A stretch of 64,000 bases of DNA from Candidatus Binataceae bacterium (GTDB taxonomy: Bacteria; Desulfobacterota; Binatia; Binatales; Binataceae): positions 1 to 64,000 of the forward strand of contig DATGLK010000028.1 in NCBI GenBank assembly GCA_035294265.1, read 5' to 3'. Positions 1 through 8,809 of the stretch are shown piece by piece (the first letter of the stretch is position 1; each line of letters begins with the position of its first letter). The notes beneath the pieces were generated by a model. That model was not told where the DNA came from, ran no database searches, and saw only the letters and a list, made by a program, of their open reading frames with translations. Made by a program: the position numbers and the translations under genes.

Positions 1-298
1 GCTTGTACACCAGCACGCTCTTTAAATTGGTGTCGGTAATCGCCAGGACATTGTTCTTGGGATCCACCGCAATCCCGTTAAATTCTGGATAGGGATCACC
101 CAACCGCCGGCAGGCCGGAATATTGCCGCCGGGAATGCCGGGAGCGATCTTATCGAAGACTTGCTTGAGCGCATTGTCCGCACTGCTGTGCTTGCGTTCC
201 TGCGCGGCGGCCTGGGTGGGCCCCAGCCCTACCGCCAGCAACGCCAGTAGCGCAGCCGTGCCAAGCCCAAACGGCGTCTGCTTAGCCGACCATCTCAT
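1..298 (-). CDS. Secreted NHL-type beta-propeller protein, N-terminal part (runs off the window)
   Basis: The first 99 codons of a minus-strand gene are present; the rest lies beyond the left edge. The N-terminus starts MRWSAKQTPFG and continues into a hydrophobic stretch ending in an Ala-rich cleavage region, so it looks like a signal peptide. The mature part carries PGIPGGN, YPEFNGIAVDPKNN and DTNLKSVLVYK, which match almost residue for residue the start of the next gene (PGIPGGD, YPEFNGVAVDPKNN, DTNLKSLLVYR). The two are therefore tandem paralogues. The family folds as a beta-propeller; no enzyme activity can be read from this part. The ATG at 298 is the first in-frame start before the signal peptide. 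Confidence 0.75.
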   Translation of the reverse strand, partial: MRWSAKQTPFGLGTAALLALLAVGLGPTQAAAQERKHSSADNALKQVFDKIAPGIPGGNIPACRRLGDPYPEFNGIAVDPKNNVLAITDTNLKSVLVYK

Positions 299-436
299 TG
301 GCCACCCTCCCAAAGCGTCATGCCTCAGCCGGGCGCTGAAGCTTCAATGTCAGCGGACTATCTTCAGTCCCCAAACCCAGCCGCCTGCCTGAACAGACGG
401 CGGTCAGACCCCAAAAATTCGCGGCGCCCTGGTCCC

Positions 437-1336
437 TTAGTGACTCCAGGTGTCCTTGATCGGCCCACTACCCAGACCTCCCTGACCCGGCACGCCTAAG
501 AGCTGCGGAACTTGAAAGGCAAATATGCCATTGCGCCCGCCGTCACCGGTGAACAACTCCCCATCAGGAGGATCCAGGGCGATGCTGGCTGGATGCAGCA
601 GGTCGCTGGCCGCGCCGCGGATATAGGCGCGCGGCGGCACATCGCCGTTGTCGGTGAGGTTCCACACCCCAATAAAGCCAATCGGCGCCAGCCATGGCCG
701 GGGTGGTCCGGTACAGCCCGGCAAAGGTGCGAAGCCGCCCCGATCGTAAGGTGGAAAATACCCGCTATTGAAGGCTACGGCAAAAATTTTGCCGTTATAG
801 ACAGCTACATGCCAGAGCGATTTGATCCCCGTGTGAGGCCCGGTTATGACTCCCAGCGGGACCACGTCGCCGCTGGCTCGGCGGTCGAACACAAAGATCG
901 CCCCGCGATGCTTCTGGTCGCTGGCGGTAGCTACCACCACGTTGCGCACCGGGTCCACGGCGACCCCGATCACGCCGCCATACATTCCGGTTTTGGGGCC
1001 GCCAATATAGCGCAAGGGCGGGGTATTGCCGTTGGCGTCCCAAGGGTAGAACAAAATCCGGCTGGAGACCGAGTCGGCGACCACCAGCTCCTTGTGAACG
1101 TCATCGACTTCAAGCTGGAAAGGGCGATGGAGCTCGGTCTTGGGTCCCTGCAGGACCCGCAGCGGAGCGACTTCGCCATGAGCGCCAGCGGGAAAGGTTA
1201 CGATTGCGGCGGCCAGCGGCTCGCTGGCCAGGATTAAATCGCGGGCCTTGTCGTAAGTGATGCCGTGAGCGGCGCGCGTCAGCTTGGTCTTCTGTCCTTG
1301 AATGATACGGACAGCATTAGTATTGCCACTTGCCAA
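437..1336 (-). CDS. C-terminal half of NHL-type beta-propeller protein, in frame after an internal TGA
   Basis: This reading frame is exactly the frame of the upstream gene and is open from the TGA at 1370-1372 to the stop at 437. It has no ATG near its start: the first usable codon is TTG at 1336, in the middle of a propeller repeat, and there is no ribosome binding site. The protein contains further repeats of the form ...P-R-x-I-x-G-x-x-T-G/K... seen in the upstream half (for example GNTPPLRYIGGPKTG). It is best read as the second half of one roughly 715-codon secreted propeller gene that has acquired a nonsense codon, contains a sequence error, or decodes TGA. Independent translation from TTG seems unlikely. 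Confidence 0.6.
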   Translation of the reverse strand: MASGNTNAVRIIQGQKTKLTRAAHGITYDKARDLILASEPLAAAIVTFPAGAHGEVAPLRVLQGPKTELHRPFQLEVDDVHKELVVADSVSSRILFYPWDANGNTPPLRYIGGPKTGMYGGVIGVAVDPVRNVVVATASDQKHRGAIFVFDRRASGDVVPLGVITGPHTGIKSLWHVAVYNGKIFAVAFNSGYFPPYDRGGFAPLPGCTGPPRPWLAPIGFIGVWNLTDNGDVPPRAYIRGAASDLLHPASIALDPPDGELFTGDGGRNGIFAFQVPQLLGVPGQGGLGSGPIKDTWSH

Positions 1337-1349
1337 CCTGGCAAAGGCC

Positions 1350-1365
1350 GCGATCCGCGGATCGC
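1350..1365 (-). repeat. Perfect 16-bp palindrome 5 nt downstream of the in-frame TGA
   Basis: GCGATCCGCGGATCGC is a perfect palindrome that starts four bases after the TGA at 1370-1372 in the sense of the NHL gene. As RNA it can form a 6-bp stem with a CGCG loop. Short palindromes are common in GC-rich coding DNA, so a role as a selenocysteine insertion element is only a possibility. Confidence 0.35.
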
Positions 1366-1369
1366 TGAC

Positions 1370-2581
1370 TCAATTGGGAACCAGCAATTCATCGCGTTTG
1401 CTGTCGTAGGCCATCGCCATCGGGTTGCCGAAGCCGGCGATCGCGGTGCCCTTGGGAGCGTTGCGAATGATCCGTTTGGGGCGGGCATCGCCGTCGGCAT
1501 CGCTGTCGAAGACCAAGCCCGTGTGGCCGAAATTGGCGACCCACAGCTCGTGATGGATGGGATCAAACGCCACCCCCATCGGGGTGGTGATGCCAGTCCG
1601 CGGCCCTTTGATCTCGCGAATCGGCGCCACGTTGCCATTGGCCGTGCGCGAGTAGATGGTAATCGCATTGCTGGCCATGTTGGCCACCGCGATTTCATCG
1701 CGCTGGTCATCGACCGACACTCCCGCGGGCCAATCCATCCGGGTCTTGCTACCCTGAATCGTGCGCTGCGGCTTGGCGTTGCCCCGATCATCGGCCGAAA
1801 ACACAGTTATCGAGGGCGGTTGATAGCGGCCGCCGCCCTGGTAATCGGGATCCCACGCCCCGCGCGCCCAGTTGCCGTGATTGGCGACGAAAATCTCGTC
1901 GTGGGTATCGTCCCAATAGACGCCATGGGGATCGGCTAGCCCCGTGTTGTCCCCTCGAATCTCACGCAGTGGTGGTTCGGCGCCATGAGCGCCCAGGCGA
2001 AAGAAAATCAGCTCTTCGTCGTGCTCAATCGCCAAGGCCATCTGATTGAGCTTGAGGCTGACGCCGATGCCGTACACCTCGTGCGGGGTGGCCAGAACGC
2101 GGGCCGCGTAGTCGCCATTGGCGCCGTAGGGAAAGGCCGCCACGTCGTCGCCGATATCATTTTCGCCGGCGTAGATCTCTTTATGTACTGGATCAATCGC
2201 AACTCCGGCGGCGAACGAAATGTAAGTGGCCGGCCCCATGATCTGTGCCAAGGGAGGAGTCACTTCGGGCGAATCCACAGAGCCCGCAGTGCGCCGATAC
2301 ACCAGCAGACTTTTGAGGTTGGTGTCGCTGAAGAGCACTATGTTGTTCTTCGGATCGACCGCAACCCCGTTGAACTCCGGATACATGTCTAACACGGCGC
2401 GGCAGGGTTGAATGTCGCCCCCGGGTATTCCAGCAAACAACTTGGCGAAATCAGTCTCCGCCTGGGCGCGGCTGCGCGAGGGCGAAGGATTGGCCGCCAA
2501 CGCCGTCCATGCCGCGAACGCCAGTAGCGATATGGTCAGCGCAACGCCAACGAAATACTTGTTTGTCCAGATTACTTTCAT
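1370..2581 (-). CDS. Secreted NHL-type beta-propeller protein, N-terminal half
   Basis: About 403 residues. The N-terminus is a signal peptide (MKVIWTNKYF, then a hydrophobic core ending in AWTALAA). The mature region consists of NHL/YVTN-like repeats of about 50 residues, each with a 'G-V-x-x-D-x-x-x-x-E-x-x-V-A-N' strand followed by 'G-x-x-x-P-x-R-x-I-x-G'. Such propellers are extracytoplasmic binding or scaffold modules; no catalytic residues are apparent. An upstream in-frame GTG exists at 2593, but ATG at 2581 sits directly before the signal peptide. The frame ends at TGA 1370-1372 in the middle of a repeat (after ELLVPN) and continues open for another 310 codons, so the natural product is probably longer. 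It is a tandem paralogue of the gene at the left edge. Confidence 0.8.
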   Translation of the reverse strand: MKVIWTNKYFVGVALTISLLAFAAWTALAANPSPSRSRAQAETDFAKLFAGIPGGDIQPCRAVLDMYPEFNGVAVDPKNNIVLFSDTNLKSLLVYRRTAGSVDSPEVTPPLAQIMGPATYISFAAGVAIDPVHKEIYAGENDIGDDVAAFPYGANGDYAARVLATPHEVYGIGVSLKLNQMALAIEHDEELIFFRLGAHGAEPPLREIRGDNTGLADPHGVYWDDTHDEIFVANHGNWARGAWDPDYQGGGRYQPPSITVFSADDRGNAKPQRTIQGSKTRMDWPAGVSVDDQRDEIAVANMASNAITIYSRTANGNVAPIREIKGPRTGITTPMGVAFDPIHHELWVANFGHTGLVFDSDADGDARPKRIIRNAPKGTAIAGFGNPMAMAYDSKRDELLVPN

Positions 2582-2974
2582 GCCGCGGTTCACCCCATCT
2601 CCGAGCCTGCCACGCGCGCAATTCGGAAATGCTCCAATCGTGTGTAGTTTTCCAATTACACCGCGCCGCAGAAGTATACCAGACAGGATGGCGCTTTAAA
2701 AATCTGTTGGCACGAAGCTTGAGCCCAAAATGTCTGCGCAGTTTTCGCCAAAATTCGAAAAATTCTCGTTCGATAGCTTAATCGCGCCATCCGCTAACCG
2801 GCAGCGAAAAGAGGATTCAAATGGACGACAATCCCAGAAGAACATTGGGCGCGCCGAAAGTGCCACGCCAGTGCCGAGTTGACGCCGAAGGGCGATCGGG
2901 CTAATGACCACGTTTGTCAAGTCAGTTAAATTTACTAATTTCTGGTGGGTTTGGCTAAAAATGGGCATCAACAT
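2582..2974. other. Divergent intergenic region between the NHL and agmatinase-family genes
   Basis: About 390 bp separating a minus-strand and a plus-strand gene, so it should hold both promoters. It is richer in A+T than its surroundings around 2690-2960. Reading frames here are short and give no recognisable protein. I cannot fix a promoter by eye. Confidence 0.4.
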
Positions 2975-4126
2975 ATGGCTGGAATAGAGGGACCATTCTG
3001 GAAGCTGCGTGCGGACCTTAGCAAGCAGCCCAAGCGCGAGCCGGGCCCGATTAATCTTCAGCGTTATACGGGCTCGATGGCCTACAGCGGAATCGCCACC
3101 TTCATGGGATTACCATTGGCGTTGACGCCGGAGGACCTCAAGGCCGGCAAAGTGGAAGTTGCCATCGTAGGTGCACCGGTCGATACCAGCTTCGGCCATC
3201 GTGGCGCCCAGTACGGCCCGCGCTACATTCGCGCCGATGAGCGCACGGTACCCTACATTCCCGCGATGCTCCAAAATCCCGATACCCGCGTCAAACCCTT
3301 CGAAGTCCTGACAGTAGTCGATTACGGCGATGCCGCCGTCGATCCGCTCGACCTGAAGGCCTCGTGCGATGAAATCCGCGGGGTGGTCAAAGAGATCGCC
3401 GCGACCGGCGCGGTTCCGATCGTGCTTGGCGGCGACCATACCATCCTGTGGCCGGACGCAGCCGCCATCGCCGATGTGTACGGACCGGGCAAGGTTGGCG
3501 TGGTTCACTTCGATTGTCACGTGGACTGCGCCGAAAGCGTCATGGGACATAACATCGCCCACGGAACGCCAATCCGCCGGCTCATCCAGGACGAACACGT
3601 TCCGGGGAAAAACTTCGTCCAGGTCGGTTTACACAGCTTCCTGGTCCCCGACGACGAACTGTTGGCCTGGATGCTCAAGAACGGCCTGCGCTCTCATCAC
3701 ATGGCGGAGATCGAGCGGCTGGGCTTCGATGCGGTTTTGAACCGGGCGATCGACGAAGCCCTGGACGGTCCCGAATATCTGTATGTCTCGGTTGACGTCG
3801 ACGTGATGGACCCAGCCTTCGCGCCCGGCACCGGCACTCCGGAACCCGGCGGTCTGACCCCGCGCGAAATCCTCCCTGCCATCCGGCGGATCTGTCACGA
3901 GACTCCGGTGGTGGGATTTGAGGTAGTGGAGGTGGCGCCGCTGCTCGACCCGGGGATCACCACGGTCATGAACGCCCGGCGGATAATTCTCGAAGCGCTC
4001 ACCGGGTTGGCGCAACGCAAGCTGGGTATCAAGGAAAAGAATTACCTCGACCCCGTCATGGCCGGCAAAACCAGATCGATGGTCCGCGGCACGAAGCCCG
4101 GAGGCGGCCGGTCAAACAAAAAATAG
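2975..4126 (+). CDS. Agmatinase/arginase-family ureohydrolase
   Basis: 383 residues. Ureohydrolases use a binuclear Mn centre to hydrolyse guanidino compounds to urea and an amine. The three signature blocks are present: GGDHT, HFDCHVDC (the family's DxHxD metal motif) and a later SVDVDVMDPAFAPGTG block with the paired aspartates, followed by PEPGGLTPRE and a Glu-containing GFEVVEVAP strand. The protein is longer than E. coli SpeB (about 306 residues) because of an N-terminal extension of about 50 residues and a basic C-terminal tail. A GTG 30 nt upstream (2945) is in frame, but ATG 2975 is preferred. Substrate cannot be decided: agmatinase, guanidinobutyrase or guanidinopropionase are all possible. 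Confidence 0.85.
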   Translation: MAGIEGPFWKLRADLSKQPKREPGPINLQRYTGSMAYSGIATFMGLPLALTPEDLKAGKVEVAIVGAPVDTSFGHRGAQYGPRYIRADERTVPYIPAMLQNPDTRVKPFEVLTVVDYGDAAVDPLDLKASCDEIRGVVKEIAATGAVPIVLGGDHTILWPDAAAIADVYGPGKVGVVHFDCHVDCAESVMGHNIAHGTPIRRLIQDEHVPGKNFVQVGLHSFLVPDDELLAWMLKNGLRSHHMAEIERLGFDAVLNRAIDEALDGPEYLYVSVDVDVMDPAFAPGTGTPEPGGLTPREILPAIRRICHETPVVGFEVVEVAPLLDPGITTVMNARRIILEALTGLAQRKLGIKEKNYLDPVMAGKTRSMVRGTKPGGGRSNKK

Positions 4127-4281
4127 GGCTGAGCAAGCTTCCTGCCGGCAAGGGGCCCGGCGCCGTCGCCGCGCGGGCGGCTGGCCGTCGGCGACTGGGT
4201 GTACGGTGGCCGTCGGGTTCAACACGGCTCGGAAGCGACAAGATGCGCGCCGGCGCGGCTACCCCCGCCGCGCCCTTCAAG

Positions 4282-4635
4282 CTATTCGGTCCATCCCCAC
4301 TTTGCTTTGTTGGCCGCGACCTCCTCGGGCGTGGGCGCGGTATTGTTCTCGTGCCGCTGGACCTTGAAATCGTCGGCCAGTTCGGTGGTCAGAGCATTGA
4401 GCGCGGTGTCGGCGCTGAAGACCTCGGGCACCGAGGGGGCGTCGAAAATCGCCTCCCACGGACATTCCGGGGCGCAGGCGCCACAATCGATGCATTGGTC
4501 GGGATTGATATAGAGCTGGTTAGGGAAACGCTCGCGATCGCTTCCGGTGTAGGTATAGATGCAATCCACCGGGCAGACTGCCACGCATGAAGTGTCGACG
4601 TGATCGATACACAATCGGGTAATTACGAATGCCAT
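4282..4635 (-). CDS. Ferredoxin, 7Fe/8Fe type
   Basis: 117 residues. It carries an N-terminal cluster motif CIDHVDTSCVAVCPVDCIY and a second motif CIDCGACAPECPWEAI, the arrangement of bacterial two-cluster ferredoxins of the FdxA/Fd-II type. It has a C-terminal extension of about 55 residues ending KWGWTE, typical of that group. Such proteins carry low-potential electrons to cytoplasmic oxidoreductases. The start MAFVIT is placed where family members begin; an upstream in-frame ATG at 4698 would add 21 residues without similarity. It is convergent with the agmatinase-family gene and in the same direction as the FMN reductase upstream. Confidence 0.88.
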   Translation of the reverse strand: MAFVITRLCIDHVDTSCVAVCPVDCIYTYTGSDRERFPNQLYINPDQCIDCGACAPECPWEAIFDAPSVPEVFSADTALNALTTELADDFKVQRHENNTAPTPEEVAANKAKWGWTE

Positions 4636-4756
4636 CAGCCTGATACCGCCTTTCCGATCCGGCCCGCTACCGCAAATCGCAGCAAGGGTCTGACTCAATC
4701 ATAACCAAGATCGCCATGGCCAAGATCACCAGATTGCACGTGGTGGCGCAAACTGC

Positions 4757-5353
4757 TCAATGACCGGTCAAGAGCTGCTCAATCCAGCGGGCATAGGCCT
4801 CCATGAAACCCTTGAGAAAGAGCCGGGTGCTGTCATTGATAAGATTGCCGGCGGGGTCGAACAAGGCCGCCGCGCCGCCTACGTAGGCCTCGGGTTGCTG
4901 CATCACAGGAACGTTGAGGAAAACGCACGACTGGCGTAGATGCTGATTGGCGCCGAAACCACCCATCGCACCGGGGCTGACGCTCACGATCGCGCCCGGC
5001 TTGCCCTCCCACGCGCTCTGTCCGTAGGGCCGCGACGCCACGTCGAGCGCATTCTTGAGCACCCCTGGCACCGAGCGATTGTATTCCGGCGTCACGAACA
5101 GCACCGCGTCGGAGGCGCGCACGCGGGCGCGGAACTCCTGCCACGCCAGCGGCGGCCCAGCTTCCTCCTGGTCCTGGTTGTAGAGCGTAAGTTGGCCGAT
5201 TTCCAGGATTTCCAACTGGAGCCCAGCCGGTGCTAGGGCTACCAGGGCCTTCGCGGTCATGCGATTGAAGGAGTTTTTTCGCAAGCTGCCTGCCAACACG
5301 GCTACTTGACGGTTCAACGCTCGACCCTCCGGTGCAGTGGCGCCCAAACCCAT
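4757..5353 (-). CDS. NAD(P)H-dependent FMN reductase family protein
   Basis: 198 residues, the usual size of the family. Flavodoxin-like fold with the FMN phosphate-binding loop GSLRKNSFN near the N-terminus and the second flavin-contact motif TPEYNRSVPGVLKNALD. Members transfer hydride to FMN, quinones or azo compounds (ChrR/azoreductase-like). The ATG at 5353 is used; a GTG two codons upstream and a TTG at LNRQVAV are alternatives, so the first dozen residues are uncertain. Substrate cannot be told from sequence. Confidence 0.85.
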   Translation of the reverse strand: MGLGATAPEGRALNRQVAVLAGSLRKNSFNRMTAKALVALAPAGLQLEILEIGQLTLYNQDQEEAGPPLAWQEFRARVRASDAVLFVTPEYNRSVPGVLKNALDVASRPYGQSAWEGKPGAIVSVSPGAMGGFGANQHLRQSCVFLNVPVMQQPEAYVGGAAALFDPAGNLINDSTRLFLKGFMEAYARWIEQLLTGH

Positions 5354-5477
5354 TTTCACGCCCCGCCCTTTTTATATAGCTTGGGGTTCCTTATGATTCT
5401 AACTTTTACTAGGAGCGTGCGCGGTATGAAAAAGAAGCCGCTTCAAGTAGCAGGCTTGCGCCCCCGACGAGGCAGAC

Positions 5478-6239
5478 ATGATCAATAAAATTGTCGCAAG
5501 CTTCGATCAGGCAGTCGCCGATATGCGCGACGGCGCGCTGATTCTGGTAGGCGGTTTTGGCGGTCCCGCCGACTGCGCCAACTACCTGATGGCGGCGGTA
5601 GCTCGGCGTGGGGTCAAGAACCTGACCATCGTCGGCAATCACGGCGGGCGCGGGTCGGAGTTCATGGGCCTGGTGCGCGGCCGGATGAAAGAGATCATGC
5701 ATTGGCCCGAGGATTCTTATGACCCCGGCCTCCTGGTCGAGCGCGGCCAGGTTCGCAAGGGGATCCTGGCTTTTCCTGCGGCGGTTGGCCACGTCACCAC
5801 TCCCTTCGAGGAGGGCGTGATGGCGGGCCGAATCGAGCTGGAGTTGGTGGGCCAGGGCACCATCGCCGAGCGTGTGCGAGCGGCCAAGGCCGGGATCGCC
5901 GCCTTCTACACCCCCACCGGGGTAGGGACGTTTGTGGCCGAGGGCAAAGAGGTGCGCGAGTTCGACGGCCGCCCCTACCTGCTTGAGCGCGCGCTAAAGG
6001 GGGATTTCTCACTAATCCGTGCCCACAAGGCCGATCGCTTCGGCAACCTGGTCTATCGCAACTCGGCGCGAACCTTCAACGCCACCATGGCCGGCGCCTC
6101 CACTGTCACGGTGGCCGAGGTCGACGAAGTGGTAGAATTGGGCCAGCTTGATCCCGAAACAATCGTCACCCCGGGAGTTTACGTCCAGCGAGTGGTGGTG
6201 CGCCCTTCAAGCCCACGCCCCTGGAACGAGCCGATGTAA
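5478..6239 (+). CDS. CoA-transferase family I, subunit A
   Basis: 253 residues. The N-terminal block DGALILVGGFGGPADC matches the family signature for subunit A of 3-oxoacid or glutaconate-type CoA-transferases. The GxGTF-like region (TPTGVGTFVAEGKEV) and EFDGRPYLLE are also typical. It forms a heterodimer or tetramer with subunit B, whose gene starts 9 bp downstream. The enzyme moves CoA between acyl-CoA and a free carboxylic acid. Start ATG 5478 follows a GAGG. The acid substrate is not evident; family relatives act on acetoacetate, 3-oxoadipate, glutaconate or sterol-ring fragments (IpdAB). Confidence 0.9.
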   Translation: MINKIVASFDQAVADMRDGALILVGGFGGPADCANYLMAAVARRGVKNLTIVGNHGGRGSEFMGLVRGRMKEIMHWPEDSYDPGLLVERGQVRKGILAFPAAVGHVTTPFEEGVMAGRIELELVGQGTIAERVRAAKAGIAAFYTPTGVGTFVAEGKEVREFDGRPYLLERALKGDFSLIRAHKADRFGNLVYRNSARTFNATMAGASTVTVAEVDEVVELGQLDPETIVTPGVYVQRVVVRPSSPRPWNEPM

Positions 6240-6248
6240 CAGGAGGAA

Positions 6249-6923
6249 ATGATGGCGGGCGATCGATTGGAGCCACGCGCGCTGGCGCTGCGAGTGGTCA
6301 AGGAATTTCAAGACGGAATGCTCGTCAATCTGGGCTCTGGCATGCCCACCCTGTGCGGGATGTTTCTGCCCCCAGACAAGGAGATCTTGCTGCATGCCGA
6401 AAACGGCCTGATCGGTTACGGACCGACGGTGGAAAACGCGAGCGAGGCTGACCTGACCCTGATCAACGCGGGGGTGCAGCCAGTCAAACCGCGGCCCGGG
6501 ATGGCGATCGTCGATCATGCCGAGAGCTTCGCGATCATTCGCGGCGGCCATATCGACATCTCGGTCCTGGGCGCCCACGTGGTCTCGGAATTCGGCGATC
6601 TGGCCAACAATACCACCCCAGGCAAACAGGTCGGCAGCCTGGGCGGCGGACAGGACCTGGCCTTTTGCGCCAAGAAGGTCATCGTCATGATGACGCATAC
6701 CGACAAGCACGGGCGACCCAAGCTGGTAAAGCAATGCGCCTACCGACTGACCGCGCCCCGATGTGTGGATCTGGTGATCACCGACATCGCAGTTCTGGAA
6801 ATCGACGAGCAAGGCCTCACTCTGGTGGAGGTCCTGCCAGGATGGACGCCAGCCGAAGTCCAAGAGCTGAGTGAACCGCACCTGCGCATCAGTCCCCACC
6901 TGCGGGAGATGGAATTGGTTTAG
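6249..6923 (+). CDS. CoA-transferase family I, subunit B
   Basis: 224 residues. Contains the subunit B active-site region HAENGLIGYGP, in which the Glu of ENG forms the gamma-glutamyl-CoA thioester, and the NLGSGMPTL and GGGQDLAFCAKKVIV blocks. A strong AGGAGG lies directly before the ATG at 6249, and the gene follows subunit A after 9 bp, so the two are cotranscribed. The isochorismatase-like gene follows after about 60 bp on the same strand. Confidence 0.9.
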   Translation: MMAGDRLEPRALALRVVKEFQDGMLVNLGSGMPTLCGMFLPPDKEILLHAENGLIGYGPTVENASEADLTLINAGVQPVKPRPGMAIVDHAESFAIIRGGHIDISVLGAHVVSEFGDLANNTTPGKQVGSLGGGQDLAFCAKKVIVMMTHTDKHGRPKLVKQCAYRLTAPRCVDLVITDIAVLEIDEQGLTLVEVLPGWTPAEVQELSEPHLRISPHLREMELV

Positions 6924-6985
6924 TTGACCGCCGCATCGAATTACACGAGGGCGTGCGCAGCGGACCAATTTGGGAGGATACTACC

Positions 6986-7711
6986 ATGCGAGCATGGGAT
7001 CGCTATCTGAGCGAGCGCGACCGCGAGCTGTTTCCGGCCGAGGGGCGCGCGGGTGGTTTCGGCCATAAGCCGGCCCTAGTGATAATCGACGTCACCTACG
7101 CCTTCACCGGCGAGGGCGAGCCGATTCGCGAGTCCATCAAGCGCTATCCACTGAGCTGCGGCGAAGAGGCCTGGAGCGCGATTCGGCACACCCAGCACCT
7201 ACTCCAGGCAGCACGCGCGGCACATATTCCTATTTATTATACCATTACCGGCTATCGCGAGGACGCAGCCGACGAAGGGGCTTGGCGCCGCGGTCATCCC
7301 GAAGGTGTTCACCCGATGAGCGTCGAAGGCAGCAAGGGCACCCAAATTGTAGCCGAGCTGGCGCCGGCGCCAGGCGAATTTGTAATCGCCAAGAAAAAGC
7401 CCAGCGCCTTCTTCGGCACCCCGCTGGTCTCCTATCTGATCGATCGCCAGGTGGACACCCTGATCGTCACCGGATGCACCACCAGCGGCTGCGTGCGTAG
7501 CTCGGTGTTGGACGCCTTCTCGCTCAACTACAAGATCGTCGTGCCCGAGGAATGCTCGTTCGATCGCGGCGAGGCCTCGCACGCGATCAATCTTTACGAC
7601 ATGCAGCGCAAGTATGCCGACGTGATCCCCACGCAGCAGGTAATCGACTATCTGCAAGCGCGCGTCAGCCACCCCGCGACCGCGCCTCGCCCGGCCGCGG
7701 TCCTGAGGTAG
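6986..7711 (+). CDS. Isochorismatase-family cysteine hydrolase
   Basis: 241 residues. The catalytic triad of the family is visible: Asp in ALVIIDVTYAF, Lys in VIAKKKPSAFF and Cys in TGCTTSGCVRSS. Closest architecture is N-carbamoylsarcosine/N-carbamoyl amidohydrolase or nicotinamidase-like enzymes, which cleave amide or carbamoyl bonds. The start is set by GGGAGG at 6972-6977, eight bases before ATG 6986; an upstream in-frame start at 6953 has no such site. Following a CoA-transferase pair, it may belong to breakdown of an amide-containing compound. Confidence 0.85.
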   Translation: MRAWDRYLSERDRELFPAEGRAGGFGHKPALVIIDVTYAFTGEGEPIRESIKRYPLSCGEEAWSAIRHTQHLLQAARAAHIPIYYTITGYREDAADEGAWRRGHPEGVHPMSVEGSKGTQIVAELAPAPGEFVIAKKKPSAFFGTPLVSYLIDRQVDTLIVTGCTTSGCVRSSVLDAFSLNYKIVVPEECSFDRGEASHAINLYDMQRKYADVIPTQQVIDYLQARVSHPATAPRPAAVLR

Positions 7712-7712
7712 T

Positions 7713-8696
7713 TCAGGCGCGCGCGGTCAGCGCCTCGGGATTGACCACGTTGATCGGATGACCCTGGGCGAAAGCATTGATCTGAGAGAAGATGGCGTTG
7801 AACATCGACTCCAGGTTGTCCTGCTCCACATAACCCAGATGGGGAGTGCACACCACGTTCTCCATCGCCAACAGTGGATGGCTCCCGCCCACCACCGGCT
7901 CCTCTTCGAAGACGTCCACCGCCGCCATCCCGGGACGGCCGGCGCGCAAAGCCGCCACCAACGCGCCGGGCTCGATCAGGCCGGCGCGGCTGGTATTAAC
8001 CAGCAACGAGGTCGGCTTCATCCGGGCAAGATCGGCGGCGCTGACAATTCCGCGGGTTTCCGGGATCATACGCAGATGCAGGCTGACGACGTCGGCCTGG
8101 GAGAAGAACGTGGCGCGGTCGGGGGCCACGGCGAAACCATCGGCGGCCGCCTTGGTCCGTGAATTTTCGCGGCCCCAGGCCAGGACCTTCATCCCAAATT
8201 GCTTACCGTAGCCGGCCACCACCGCGCCGATCCGGCCATAGCCGTAAATCCCCAGGGTCTTGCCGCGCAGCCCAATCCCGATGCTGGCACCCTGCCACCG
8301 TCCAGCCTTAAGCGCGGCGACCTCCTGCGGGATTCGCCGCATCGCGGCGATAATCAGGCCCCAGGTCAGTTCGGCGGTCGAATAGGAGGGGGCGCCGCCC
8401 CCCATGTGGGAGCAGACCACTACACCGCGCCGGGTGCAGGCCGCCACATCGATATGGGGGTAAACGCTGGTCTGGCTTATAATCCGCAGCCGCGGCAGCC
8501 GCTCCAGTAAGGGGGCGCTTACGGGCGTGCGTTCGCGAATTAGCGCCAGCGCCTCGGTATCGGCTAGCCGGCGCGCCAGCTCATCGATGTCCTTGGTATG
8601 ATCGTTGTAAATGGTCACCTGATGGCCCGCCGCGCCGGCGAAGGCACGCAGGTTCCTGACCGTATTCTGATAATCGTCGAGTACCGCAACTTTCAT
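7713..8696 (-). CDS. D-isomer-specific 2-hydroxyacid dehydrogenase
   Basis: 327 residues. Rossmann NAD-binding motif GYGRIG, preceded by GKTLGIY, and the catalytic set Arg (NTSRAGL), Glu (FEEEPV) and His (CTPHLGY). The family reduces 2-oxoacids or oxidises D-2-hydroxyacids with NAD(P). The gene is convergent with the isochorismatase-like gene, whose stop lies 1 bp away, and divergent from the luciferase-like gene. Specific substrate unknown. Confidence 0.9.
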   Translation of the reverse strand: MKVAVLDDYQNTVRNLRAFAGAAGHQVTIYNDHTKDIDELARRLADTEALALIRERTPVSAPLLERLPRLRIISQTSVYPHIDVAACTRRGVVVCSHMGGGAPSYSTAELTWGLIIAAMRRIPQEVAALKAGRWQGASIGIGLRGKTLGIYGYGRIGAVVAGYGKQFGMKVLAWGRENSRTKAAADGFAVAPDRATFFSQADVVSLHLRMIPETRGIVSAADLARMKPTSLLVNTSRAGLIEPGALVAALRAGRPGMAAVDVFEEEPVVGGSHPLLAMENVVCTPHLGYVEQDNLESMFNAIFSQINAFAQGHPINVVNPEALTARA

Positions 8697-8809
8697 CTTT
8701 GCCGCTCCCTGGCGCGATGTTAGATCAAGCCATCGTTGGGGGGAATGCGTCGCCTTTTGCCTCGGGCCGGCGCCAGCCGATAATCTTATGCGGCGAGGCA
8801 GGAAATCTG

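Noticed and set aside
512-1237. Open frame of 241 codons on the plus strand opposite the NHL gene
   Set aside because: It is antisense to well-supported repeats, has no family features, and GC-rich codon bias makes such shadow frames common.
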